Positions 44,494 through 55,490 of a stretch of DNA of 64,000 bases are shown here, piece after piece. Under the pieces are notes generated by a model that ran no database searches, was not told where the DNA came from, and was given only the letters and a program-made list of their open reading frames with translations. How positions within the stretch are numbered: the stretch's first letter is position 1; every line of letters begins with the position of its first letter. Both the position numbers and the translations under genes were made by a program. This stretch comes from Porites lobata (taxonomy: Eukaryota > Cnidaria > Anthozoa > Scleractinia > Poritidae), in NCBI GenBank assembly GCA_942486035.1, contig CALNXK010000174.1:386501-450500 (forward strand), given 5' to 3'.

Positions 44494-45156
44494 CAGTCAA
44501 ACCTTGTTAATACAGACACTAAAGACGCCACAGAAAGTGTCCATGTTAACAGAGTGTCTGTATTAACCAGGTCATTATTATTATTTAATTCAACAGGAAC
44601 AAAATACTAAAGAAATAAAAGAGGACATAAGCATTGTCAAATTATCATTCACTGACCTTCACAATGCTGTCACTCCACAGATTACATGTAAATAATAAGT
44701 AATAATACTACTACTAATAATAGACACTTTTATAAAATAACTAAGATAGTACGCGCGCTCTGATTGGTTGAGAGGAGTGTTTGCATGAGAGTATGTAAAC
44801 ATGGTTGTGGCGTCAAGTTGTTAGGCTTTTCGCGCGCTAATCACGCAAGCACAAATTTGAAAAAGTTTTTGAGTTCAAAACTCGACAAGTTTACTTTATC
44901 TACCCATTCCTTCGTCGGCTGAAACATGGAAAATCGTTCCAAAGAAGGTGAGTCAATTCTTTTTCGCTTAAACTGACATTTTAAGCGAGAAAAATCCATA
45001 TTTTGCAAAGCATCTTTTTGCAAAACAAGAACTGATTACGCATGCAAGACTTTGTGGACAAGATTTTGCAAGTGGTAAGAATTTCCCTTTAAATCAGTGG
45101 CATACAAAGACTTTTGCGTTTTTTTCTCAGGAAAGTTATTTTATAGAAGCAATAGA

Positions 45157-45196
<40 letters not shown>

Positions 45197-45260
45197 TGAG
45201 GCGTTGGGAGAATTCTCGACAGTTATGCAAACCCTCAACTTCATCTCGGGTTTGCATAAC

Positions 45261-45305
<45 letters not shown>

Positions 45306-45861
45306 CAAACACAAAAAACATTTTCTATTGCTTAAATATAGCACGGTATCCACTAATTGCTCAAAGCGCTGTACAATAATATGGTAAGAAGCTAGAGTTA
45401 AAAACTATTATAAGATCCCCAGATATACTCAAGAATCTACACAAACTGTATCATTTTAATATACTACTTAATCAAAACTGTTCTTTGCATAAATATATTT
45501 CAAGTGAAAATTAATAGTCTAAAATTGACTTCTACAATTCATCCTGTCCCGTTAACTGAAGTGCTTGGAACATTGACATGTTGACACCTGAAGGTGTTTT
45601 TACCTTTGAAAAGGAAAGGCCTACAAGTATTACAGCACACATCTGATTATAAAGACAAGTGTCCACATTAGCAAGGTTGACTTTCCGTGAGAATCTTTTG
45701 ATTGGGCAAGAAACGGGTGTCTGTTTTCAGGATTAACAGGTGTTTTAAGTAGGTTGCATTTAGAGAAATTTTCATGTTTCCCTAGAAACAAAGAAAATAA
45801 AACTATCTGTAATAACAAGGTGTCAGTATTAAGCAGGTGTCGAAAAAGCAGGGTTCAACTG
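44494..45861. mobile_element. inverted-repeat element of the CAGTYRAACC family
   Basis: CAGTCAAACCTTGTTAATAC (44494) is mirrored by AAGCAGGGTTCAACTG (to 45861), with repeated TGTCCAT/TGTCTGTATTA motifs inside each end. TA follows the right end. 1,368 bp with no transposase, but carrying a large hairpin at 45148-45332. It is related in its ends to 49107-49858 and 19407-19579. Confidence 0.65.
45148..45332. repeat. large perfect-looking hairpin
   Basis: AGCAATAGAAAAC....TGTTTGCATAGCCTGATATA (45148-45190) and CAGTTATGCAAACCC (45222-45236) pair with GGGTTTGCATAACTG (45248 on) and TATATCAGGCTATGCAAACA ending at TTTTCTATTGCT (45332). The arms are about 90 bp each with few mismatches and only a handful of loop bases near 45240. 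Confidence 0.85.
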
Positions 45862-46149
45862 TACATGTTATTGTTTACTGGTCTAACAAGGCTAAACTTA
45901 GGTGGTCCCTTATGAGATTATTTTGTGAGACATACTTTTAGTTTAATTAGTATAGGGTGTTTATAGTCAAACCCCATTAAAATGGATACTGAGAGGCCCA
46001 CTCATGTAGAAAGTGTCTAAATTGAAAGAGATTCTTTCTTTATGCAGGCCATACATGTAATATTTCAGCCAAAAATACATTGGAAAATAAAACTAATATA
46101 TATAAATTATTGAAAACAATACTACAGTTATAGAAAGGACATTAGAATC

Positions 46150-46835
46150 ATCAGAAAGTTTTTTTAGACCAATAACAGTACTGCTCTGGTTCTTTCCAAA
46201 GTAACTGAGAAACTTGTTGGACATCAAATAGTTGATTACCCCAAACTTAATCAATCTTTAAAGCAAACTATTGCTGGATTCTACAGAGGACACTCAACTG
46301 CTACTGTGCTATTATGCATCAGAGATGAAATCATTAGAGCCATGAAAAAGGGCGAACTTACTTTAATAGTATTGGCTGATTACTAGAAAGCATTTGAAAC
46401 TGTATTGTACTCTGTTGTTATCCAGAAGATGTTTAAATTGGGTTTCTCAAAATCTTTTCTATATTGGATGACAAAATACCTACATGACTGTAATGTGATC
46501 GCCTTCAGTACATCCAAATTGATGATGAGAAATCATTACTGGAACACTTACATTTTGGGGTTCCCCTGGGTTCAATTTTAAGCCCGTTATTGTTTAACAT
46601 ATAAATTATATTGCTGATCCACAGGATAACCTCAGTGACTCCATTTCTCGTTATTAATACACTGATGATACTATGCTTTACAAACAATGCTCTGTCAAAG
46701 ATCTCACACAAAATGTTGCTGATTTTAATAACTCTCTCAGCCATAAGGCATTGAGGTCTTTAAAGTCCAATCTTGCCCTTAATCCAATGGAGACTACATG
46801 TAAGTCAATGCTGTTATCAACAAGCCAAATAGCTA
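46150..46835 (+). pseudogene. LINE reverse transcriptase, left part
   Basis: Broken frames give AGFYRGHSTATVLLCIRDEI, LADY.KAFETVLYSVVIQKM, FGVPLGSILSPLLFNI and YTDDTMLYKQC, the order seen in LINE reverse transcriptases. It carries many stops. It continues at 48293 after an insertion. The exact clade is unsure. Confidence 0.75.
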
Positions 46836-48290
46836 CAATCGGCGACAAAATGAGTTGAGACACTTCGCCCAAAACTGGGCTTTTTTACGTTTTATTAACT
46901 TCAAAAGGAGGAAATATAGCTTTCCTCCCCCATCCCCTCCGTGCAATGTTGTGCCCTTGCTCTAGCTACCTATAGAAAACAACAAACACCCCAACTTTGA
47001 ATGGAGGGGACAGGGGAGGGGTGCGGATTCTTTTGTTCTCCGAAATTACCCTATTTAAGTACAATGTCTCAACAATTTTGTCGCCGATTGTCTGAATCTC
47101 AAAAGTGGCCGTACATCCTTTAGAAAGGTAATTGAATTCATTTCTTTATGCCGGGATGTAACACCTCTGGTGGCTTTTTATTTGTTGTGTTCGACTTCAT
47201 CATACCTATTTTAGAACAATTAGAATAAGGCGATTTCGTTATTTTCAGTGCGTGACATTTCGTGTCATGCTTAACCATGCCTTGACATCGTGCCATGTGG
47301 CGCGTCGCACACGATTTCTTATTCTCTCCTTTATCGAAACACATCGAAACAAAGAACAAAGTGAAAAGGATGGGAAACTTAAAAGATTTCTAGGCATTAA
47401 AGTAGTTATAATGGCTAAAAGTGCTCTTTAGAAGGCCACGAGTAACCACGATGAGTATAAAATAAAATAATCTAATTATCTTTTAAGAACAAAGTTAGTT
47501 ACTCGTGGCCAGTCCCCTCCTGACCTCATAGTTTCTACTATAAAGTACATTCTTCAAAGACCCTTATGGGTATATGGGCAACAAATCTGCTGCACAGATT
47601 TAGCGATGCTATGTGGCTTTGCTGTGCGTTAGAAGTTGGAACATTTTTCCTGAAAATTCTCCTGCGGATAGCAATCATGGCTATTTTATCGTCCATCCCA
47701 CCCTTATCAAATAGCCAAACTTCGAATAAACACTTCGAACTTACTAGGGATATATTCAGATACAATATATTACCCGCCATCAATTCCTACCGATCACACT
47801 TAGTTACCAGAGGAAAATCAATCATTCGGTACGTGGGTATGCTGCGTAATTACTTGAAAACACTACCGAGTACAAAGATTGTCGAAACTAACTTTCCCTT
47901 GAAAAACACAGGAAAGGGATTATATGGGTATCTTATCTATCTTCTGAAAAACGACCCGGTGTATATAGTAATCTCAACTAGTTACCGTCTCCTAACCGGT
48001 GCTAATAAGACAACAGCGCGTAGATTTCGATTCAGACAATTGCGACAAAATGAGTTGAGACACTTCGCCCAAAACTGGGCTTTTTTACGTTTTATTAACT
48101 TCAAAAGGAGGAAATATAGCTTTCCTCCCCCATCCCCTCCGTGCAATGTTGTGCCCTTGTTCTAGCTACCTATAGAAAACAACAAACACCCCAACTTTGA
48201 ATGGAGGGGACAGGGGAGGGGTGTGGATTCTTTTGTTCTCCGAAATTACCCTATTTAAGTACAATGTCTCAACAATTTTGTCGCCAATTG
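46836..48290. mobile_element. composite element: two 255-bp units flanking 946 bp, TA target
   Basis: Unit 1 (46836-47090) and unit 2 (48037-48290) are near-identical and in the same orientation, yet each also has inverted ends (CAATYGGCGACAAAAT and ATTTTGTCGCCRATTG). The outer ends abut TA (46834-46835 and 48291-48292), and the LINE frame joins cleanly across (STSQIAS then FDGLKDENHK). The inner 946 bp begins TCTGAATC and ends GATTCAGA. This can be read as two Tc1/mariner-type MITEs bracketing captured DNA, or as one larger element. It carries the frame at 47566-48165 (199 residues), which I do not recognise. Confidence 0.75.
47432..47507. repeat. inverted repeat inside the composite element
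   Basis: GGCCACGAGTAAC and GTTACTCGTGGCC are separated by about 50 AT-rich bases. They mark either a further nested short element or a secondary structure. Confidence 0.6.
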
Positions 48291-48292
48291 TA

Positions 48293-48895
48293 GCTTTGAT
48301 GGTCTTAAAGATGAAAACCACAAATTAGAAATTTCAAATTGTCAACTAGAAAGAGTCAGTCAAACAAGGCTACCGGGAGTGAAGTTCCAAGAGAACTTAA
48401 AATGGAATGATCATGTCAAGGACATCGCTAAAATTATGCTTCTTATGGCGTCTTACACACATTGCGAAAATTAAAACATTTTACAAACTATGTACTAAAT
48501 TAAGAGACTTGCAGAGTTACTTGTATTATCGCTGCTCGACTATTGTGACTCGGTCTATTCACCTTTGCCAGGATAAATGTCTTCAAAAAATTGAATTTGC
48601 TGTTGTAAGTGTTGCTTATAGCAGATACTTACATGTAAATGATTTTGAGTTGAAGAGAGAAGGGACTATAATTTGCTTAAGTTGACTTTTAAAGTACTTC
48701 ATGCCAAGCAGTGGCCTTTGTATTTAAACTTACAGAGAGTCCCTATATCTAGATGTTTGGGCTCTATAAAATTACAAGTTCCTCTGGAAAAAGGAACCTT
48801 CCAGGACACTGCCCTTTTCAATAATCTTCCTGATAATCCTAAGAAGTGTGACATTTCAATCTATTTAGTTTGTGCATTTTTAAATTCTTAATTAA
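48293..48895 (+). pseudogene. LINE reverse transcriptase, right part
   Basis: It continues the frame interrupted at 46835: NHKLEISNCQLERVSQTRL, GVKFQENLKWNDHVKDIAK, then the C-terminal part LKLTFKVLHAKQWP, LQVPLEKGTFQDTALFNNLP. Several frameshifts and stops are present. An ATT microsatellite at 48980-49003 lies near its end. Confidence 0.75.
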
Positions 48896-49106
48896 AGAAC
48901 CGGGCACAGGCAGGCTTATCTTTATTGTAGTTTAAGTTTTATTTCATAGAATTATTGCAAATACTTGCTCTTTTAATTGTTTATTATTATTATTATTATT
49001 ATTTTAGTACATTTTTATTCTTACCTAGTAAATATTTGATACATTTTTAAGTTATAAGTAACAGATGAAGAGCCAAAATGTGGAAACCCTGTTATTAAAC
49101 TGATTA

Positions 49107-49858
49107 CAGTTGAACTTCTCTAATACGGACACTGAAGGGACAGAGCGAAGTGTCCGTATTAGAGAGCTGTCCATATAAGACAGGTCACTACGATGACGTC
49201 ACTTTTATGACTTTTCATTACTCGACTTACAGTTTTAAGTGTTCAGTAGCTAAAACAAGGCTCACACTCGTCTTTAAACTGCATTTAAATTTCTTAATTT
49301 ACAGTACAAAGGCACTGTCTTTCAGTAGCATGCAACATTGTACATCTCAGCTACAAAGTAAGTACAGGTTAGACAAATCAGTCTGTTTTAAAACGAAACG
49401 AGCTACAGCGCAACACTGCATGAAAAGTTGTAACGTAAAGCACAATTCTGAAAGTGTCTTTCACTATTTTGCAAGTGTAAAAGATTTTTATGCTATCTCT
49501 AGTCATTCAAGCTTTCAAAAAGTCGGTTACGTTCTTCTGTACACCTTTCGCAAAGCGACTGGGCTTTGGAACTCACTTTCCACAGCTCATCAGCCAGACG
49601 GGATTCACACGGCGCAGACTTACCTGATCAGGATTTGAGATTCACCTGATCACTGAAGTGTCCGTAATAAAGAGGTTAAGATTATCTGAATTTACTCTCT
49701 GGGGCCGAGATTTAGGGTCTGTTGTCCATATTAGAAAGAGTCCGTATTATAGAGGGTCTTTTTTAAAGAAAAATCAGAATTTTGTCGGAACGTTGGAGAC
49801 TGTCCGTAATAGGGAGGTGTTTGTATTAGAGAGGTGTCCGTAACAAGAGGTTCCACCG
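49107..49858. mobile_element. inverted-repeat element with TA target, CAGTTGAAC ends
   Basis: CAGTTGAACTTCTCTAATAC and GGACACT (49107 on) are mirrored by GTGTCCGTAACAAGAGGTTC and CACCG (to 49858). TA flanks both sides (49105-49106 and 49859-49860). TGTCCGTATTA and TGTCCGTAATA motifs recur inside both ends. 752 bp; the plus-strand frame at 49150-49638 lies within it and resembles no transposase. Fits a Tc1/mariner-related MITE. Confidence 0.75.
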
Positions 49859-50249
49859 TACTTGCTTACTAATTTAACAACTGAGTTAATCAATAACTAC
49901 ATGTAAATGTCTGTTATGCAACACTTAAAAAGAATCAGCACTCCGCATAATTTATTTGTTACCAAACAGGGTGGCAAAGTGGTTTTCCGTAACACATAAT
50001 GGAACCCAAATTATCAGGAGAGCGTGCTGCAAGAGTGGGCCCAGATTAGCTGCATGAAGCATGATTTGGCCTAGCAGCGTAACGTGTGACAGGTGATTTT
50101 ACGTTGGAATGTCTGTGATGGCTAATATCATTTGAAACTATTAGAAGCAAAGACATTAAAAATTATTAGGTAGTTATGACACCAACTTATTTTCCTTTTT
50201 CCTCGTTCCTTGACATCTGATTTCCTCAGCTCAAATGATAGGATACTTG

Positions 50250-51045
50250 TTAATGTAGTTAATAGCGGAGCTCCAAGCGTGGCGCGAAGCCCCGTGCGTG
50301 GGCGGAGCCCCATAGCTAAGGAAATGAGGTAATCTACCCATCCGAGAAAATTTGGTAATCACGTGACCGTACACCGAGCGAGCGACCGTCCGTCTGCACC
50401 ACAGGCATACCAATGTAAAATAACTCAATCAACAGGTATGGCAACCCAAATGCAACTCAAGTTTTTATTTGGAAGGAAATCACATGGCCGCCCAAACTTT
50501 TAAGAGGAAAAAACAACGACAAAGTCTTGTTTTTTTCGGCATTATTTTTATGTTTACACTAATGTGGATAAACAGAGAAAGAGCTAGAGCGAGTTATTGA
50601 AAACAAAGGAGACGAACACGGAAATTCAAAGCAGCGGTGAGAAAATGAGAAATGCTAGCGGCCAGCAAGGTGAAAATGAGTGGCGTTGAAAAATAAAAGC
50701 GAACATGCCATGAACACAGGAAACAAAATATTGGGTAAACACATACGACAATTCCTCCACAAAAATAATGTGTAACTAGGAAGTTTGACGTTTTAGTCGT
50801 ACAAAACAGCGTTGTAGTCATGCAAAACAACGGCAAGGGAAAGACAAAAACGCGTGCTGCACGTGCAAATTTGCTTTTTGCTAATTAGAAGAAAAAGTGT
50901 GCTGCACGTGCAATTTGTTTTTTGCTAATTAGATCTAATAGTCTTGAAGCCATTTCCATTGTCGTCTACCTTAAGCATCACACGATTTAATTTTTTTGTT
51001 TATAAGTATTATTAACCAGAGCTTCGCTTTTAACCCTGGCTAAAG
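50250..51045. repeat. probable repeat containing GGAGCTCC..GGGCGGAGCCCC
   Basis: AATAGCGGAGCTCCAAGCGT and GTGCGTGGGCGGAGCCCCAT (50260-50312), then AATCACGTGACCGTAC, belong to a motif set I associate with coral repeats; CCAGAGCTTCGCTTTTAACC at 51019 may be its other end. Boundaries and class are uncertain. Confidence 0.4.
50851..50933. repeat. two-copy tandem repeat
   Basis: GTGCTGCACGTGCAAATTTG and CTTTTTGCTAATTAG occur twice, at 50851 and 50899, 48 bp apart. Confidence 0.75.
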
Positions 51046-51660
51046 GTATATATATTATTTTAGTTTATTTTTCCATGATGCATGATCGCCTAAAAAAAAA
51101 CAGTATGATGCATGATAGGTACCCCCATTTGCCACCCTGACTTAACAATTATTCCTAGCTAAAATGATGGCATATCTAAAATAATAAATAGCTAGTTAAG
51201 CTAGTTGCTCACATGAAAAATACTGGTAAGACAAAAATTGTACAAAAGAAGAAACATGACGTAGTAAAACTAAAACTCAGACACTTGAAAGGGAAACAGC
51301 AGTATATTAGTTAGTGGTGCAGTCTGCTGATCACATTTCTCTCTTAACATCTAGTTTGAGGCTTTGAAAGGTTGTACATGTACCTTCAAAACTCTTAACA
51401 GCATCATGGCCATCTAGTTCATTTTTTGTCAATTATATTGCCAATTATTATGTGCTCTTCCTTATGCGCTATGGGACTTAACATTAATTTAATAAAGAAA
51501 CTACTTGCAAATGACAAAATCATACCTTAATTATACTTCTTAAGCATTACATCAAAGATTACAAACAACAAAAATGAACTTTAAAAAACCATTAGGCTAA
51601 CAAGTGTTCAAAAAGTATCAACAATTTCAATTTGTTCTAATCTCCTTCAAGGTTTTCCAT

Positions 51661-52610
51661 CCGGTCAGTGTAAAATGAAGACTGTGGACTGAGGACTGCA
51701 GACTGCAGACCAGGGGTAAAATGCAGACTGGGTGTAAAATGCAGACTGCAGGACTAAAGGTAAAATGCAGGCTGGGGGTAAAATGCTGAAAGAACCACAT
51801 AAGGGGGAAAATTGTTTTTTTCCTGGAACCCAGAGACTTCATTACCCATGTTACACTTGTCCAGCAGAACAGGGAACGAGATTGATGTGTAAACCAATAA
51901 TTTTATTCTACCAACTCCGCTGAATTTAGGCATTCAGCATGGAAGATACAAACATGGAGGACAATGAGTTGCAGGTATATTTGAAGTGAACCTTGCATTC
52001 TATTGATTTATTGTACACAGCTATACAGTGTATGATCACTTTTGTTGTTCAGTGAGATGCACATTCGCCAGAAGTTTCAATGAACATCTGAACGGCTAAA
52101 GTCTGTATACCTTGAGTTGCAACACTTTCATCCAAATTTCCTGCAGAACATCTTTCTTTGTTGTTGGAATGGTTTACTCCCTTTTTATCACCATTATTCC
52201 TTCTGTCATCATCATTATCTGTACAGTATTTTGGTCAGCGGCTTTTATTTAAGCGTAAATATTGTTGTGTTGTACCAATTCACAGTCACTTGTATTGAAA
52301 TTTGAAGCGTGAGGCCTCTCGGTCGGATACAGAGTTCAAGATTGTGATAATTTTTCGATGATGTGCCAGAGAAGATAGCTGTTCCAGGCCTTCTACTATC
52401 TGAACGCCTGGAACAGGCTACGGAGAAGAAAGAAATGGATTTGTGAAAGTAGATGTTAAGTAAGTGATCGTTTACATATTTTTGCACAATATTTTGATTT
52501 AAGCCCGCACCCTTCCACAAATACAGTTTATGCTCGGTCTGCATTTTACACTCAGTCTGGCATTTTACCCCCGGTCTGCAGTCTGCAGTCAGGGGTTTTA
52601 CACTGACTGG
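51661..52610. mobile_element. inverted-repeat element with GCAGACTG-rich ends
   Basis: CCGGTCAGTGTAAAA (51661) is mirrored by TTTTACACTGACTGG (to 52610). Behind each end, GACTGCAGACTGCAGACC and GGGGTAAAATGC repeat several times (51690-51790 and 52535-52600). TTTTCCAT occurs directly before (51653-51660) and after (52611-52618), an 8-bp duplication (9 bp if the next C counts). The interior holds an exon-like start, MEDTNMEDNELQ followed by gtatat (about 51940-51975), which may be captured host sequence. The 8-9 bp target suggests hAT or Mutator. Confidence 0.75.
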
Positions 52611-52618
52611 TTTTCCAT

Positions 52619-53328
52619 CTATGCAGTATCTACTTTTCTATTTGCTGCGTTATTTAAACCTTCTTTTATTAATGTTTTGATCTTTTTTTTTTGTTTCACT
52701 CAAAATGGTGGCAGTTCCCACTGTTACAATTTTGATAAGATGCATAACGCAGCTCCTTTAAGTGGGTTTCTTTTAAGTGGCTCTAACTGTACTCAGTAGA
52801 TGGTTTTACTTTGGTGATTGTGTAAAGATTGAAAACTTGTCCATACATTGAACTCTAAAGAATAGCTGATCTGAGGTCAAACAAGAAAAACAAGAGAGGA
52901 GAGGGGAGAGAAAAAAGCAGAGAGAAAAATATCCTCCATTCAACCCAATGAGAATTTTGAAATGCCTCTTCCATTCATGTGTGGCTTACAATGTGGTTTC
53001 TGTGTAATATCAATGTCAACTAAAAACAAGTGAAATAATGTGGAACAACCTTTGCACATAATGCCTGCCTGATAGTTTTCTACAGGAAAAAAATTAATAG
53101 GCCTTAGTTCACTGTAACTCAAAAAGCAAACACCAACACGTTAAAATATTTTGCCTGCATAACTACACACTATACTACATGTACAAGTGAAAGTGCTCTG
53201 CTGAGTCACTTATCATCACTGCTAGCTAGACTACAGTCGAGGTTTTTTTATGGATAAGTTAAGTTTTAGAGAAAAAGAGAGCTTAATTAAAGTACAGTCG
53301 TAAGCTTACAATTATTTTTCTATTACAG
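52619..53328. other. unassigned
   Basis: No exon was found upstream of the 53329 micro-exon. The minus-strand frame at 52940-53122 is AT-rich and looks like chance. Confidence 0.3.
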
Positions 53329-53353
53329 TTCCAAGTGGTCCTGATGATGAGAG
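53329..53353 (+). CDS. putative 25-bp micro-exon
   Basis: It follows a good acceptor (atttttctattacag) and ends at a gtgtgt donor. In phase 1-in and phase 2-out it reads PSGPDDE plus a split Arg, continuing without a break into the exon at 53423. A 25-bp exon alone could be chance; its fit to the next exon raises the odds. Confidence 0.35.
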
Positions 53354-53422
53354 GTGTGTTTACAAGATCAAACTACAGTTGTAGTAAAACTTTACAGGCA
53401 TTTACCATTTCCTTATCTACAG

Positions 53423-53539
53423 GTACACTGTATGTTGTATGCACTTTGAATGTTTGACATTCTATCAGCCAATCAGGAATGCTGTTTGGTTCATCTGCTG
53501 GGGAACAGAGTTCAAAAATCTTCGTGGGATTGAATACAG
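53423..53539 (+). CDS. putative coding exon, protein not recognised
   Basis: 117 bp between the acceptor tttccttatctacag and a donor CAG/gtgttt. It encodes YTVCCMHFECLTFYQPIRNA then VWFICWGTEFKNLRGIEY, phase 2 in and out. The peptide has a mixed, folded-protein composition (Trp, Cys, aromatic residues), unlike the chance frames around it. If the next acceptor is the one before 53689, the protein ends ELDH. No poly(A) signal is close by. I do not recognise the family. A minus-strand frame overlaps it but lacks splice sites. Confidence 0.45.
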
Positions 53540-54529
53540 GTGTTTTTTTTTTCTTCCTATTGCCCCAAGCCCCTCCCAACCTGTTTAGTCGTTGGACAAG
53601 GATTCATGGCCATATCCCACTTTACAAACCACACACGAAAAGCCCCCCAAAAAACCGGTTGAAAGGTGAGCTAAATTCTGTTTTCCAGAGAACTTGATCA
53701 TTGAATTACTGATTACAAAAAAAGCCATTGCCTATAAATTATGCTAGTGCGACAAAATAGAGTCAAGTTGTATGAATGATCTTCATAAGGTTTAAGAAAA
53801 TTCCAAACAGTTACATGTATTTAGTAAATTAATAATACACTAGTTAAGTATCACAGTATGAAGAGAGAAAAAATACAATGTCAGCTTGGTTTTGGAGGGT
53901 GACTGGCTGTTCATTTCGTCCTAAACAAACTCAGCCACATGAAATTAAACTGGCTGTGTCTATCTTTCATTCTTTGAAGCATATAAAAATTATGAAAGAA
54001 CTGAATAGGATGTGTTAACTTCTTGTTTTACGTAGTAATGAAGTGTGTGGTTTAAAGAGGCAATTTACACCCTTTAATATTTATTATTGTTCAGAGATCT
54101 AGCTGTGGACAGTTTGTTGGGGGTTTGCTCTTGGGAAAATAAACTGCAAGAAAGTGGCATTTTTTATCCTATTTTGACATCTGTTATCTGAAAGTAGTAA
54201 AGCTTAAATAAGCTTAAAACTTATGACTTGGCAGTCATCAACTAAATTCATAACAACCAACAACTAAATATTAATTTTGCACTGTTATTAAATGCAGATA
54301 GTTTTTTAAACACATTTTCTTTAAGCTCCTAAAGTCAAAACATGAAACCTTACCAAAATTTGAATTAAACAACATTGAAAGTTAGATTTTCAAACTCAAC
54401 CAAAGGCACGAGTCTGGTCATCGAACAAAGTGGTACCAACATAAGAAAGACATGGCTGGAATGAAATCAAGCGTTCCAGTAACTTCAAACTCTTGATGAT
54501 CCAGTGTTAAAACAGTCAAGACAATAGTA
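53540..54529. other. unassigned
   Basis: AT-rich with no supported feature, apart from the possible terminal exon of the 53423 candidate near 53689. Confidence 0.3.
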
Positions 54530-54929
54530 GTCTTTACACTAGAGCCTAAATAAGCTAAGAAATATTTCAAGAAAAGTAAATTTTAATTACCTCAAGTAAA
54601 ATAAAGCTTCACACACAACTGATTCTTTTTTACTTCAGGTTAACTTGAGGCCATTTTCCCACTGCATGCAACATAATTAAGATTGATTGACATGTTTCGC
54701 CTTTCTCAAAGCTCAAGAAACCGCGAGTAACGGCAAGTCAGATAAGTCGGTCATAAGAATGGTTTTTAAGTCGCTTGAAACTTTCTTGAATCGTTTCAAC
54801 TTTCCAACTTTAAAGAGATGCATTTGAAGTAAAGTTACACGAGATTTTACTTAGGCCTTCACACACGAATTTTTGGCTAAGTAAAACTTAGCAGTTCTTA
54901 AGTCTTACTTAACAGCCTAGTGTAAAGAC
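54530..54929. mobile_element. inverted-repeat element with GTCTTTACACTAG ends
   Basis: GTCTTTACACTAGAGCC (54530) is mirrored by CAGCCTAGTGTAAAGAC (to 54929), with TAAGTAAGACTTAAG-type sequence continuing the match. 400 bp, non-coding; inner AAACTTTCTTGAATCGTTTC and ACTTAGGCCTTCACACACG. The target duplication is unclear. Confidence 0.65.
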
Positions 54930-54948
54930 AACCAATGTAAAGCCTTGT

Positions 54949-55065
54949 TTACTTTAATATTTCCATTTCAGCTAAATTAAGTTCTCGAAGAATACAAAAA
55001 AATTCGGTTGCATTACTTCTTTTCCGCCTAATCATCAAAATTTTGTACGCACTGATTCCAGCCAT
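54949..55065 (-). CDS. putative short coding frame or first exon
   Basis: The ATG at 55065 has a very good initiation context (GCACCATGG). It reads MAGISAYKILMIRRKRSNAT and EFFCILRELNLAEMEILK, then TAA at 54951-54949, with a weak donor (AAA/gtaaac) overlapping the stop. 38 codons is short, and no partner exon was identified. The basic, hydrophobic start could be a mitochondrial signal, but that is speculation. Confidence 0.25.
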   Translation of the reverse strand: MAGISAYKILMIRRKRSNATEFFCILRELNLAEMEILK

Positions 55066-55229
55066 GGTGCCGTTCGGTTCTGGGTGTGCACCTCTGAGAA
55101 TATTAAACTCCGCGAATAACACCAGAAACCATCTAGTTTAAAATAAGTCATAGCGGATATCCTCTGTCATGTACAATAATACGTCGTAATAATCAATATG
55201 ACGTTTTTGTGGAAACAATTAAAGTAAGC

Positions 55230-55490
55230 TTAAGATTATTGCGCGTTCAAAAACTTCCGACTCCTTATTTTCGTATAATTAAGGCTCAAAGTTCGATTTC
55301 CGAACTCAAACGAACTAAACCTAACCATGACTGTTCGATTTTGTTCGATATAATTCGATTTGGTTCTATTTCCTTCGGGCATCGAACTCAACTGAACACA
55401 ACTGAAATGCATCGAACGAGTTCGATGGATTTTTTGTTCGGTGTACTGGTAAGTAAAGCTTACATGCACAATTTTATACAATGCGTTTCC
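55230..55490. repeat. TTCGA-rich stretch
   Basis: GTTCGAT, TTCGATTT and ATCGAAC motifs recur at least eight times in both orientations, which gives open but meaningless frames on both strands. Confidence 0.5.
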
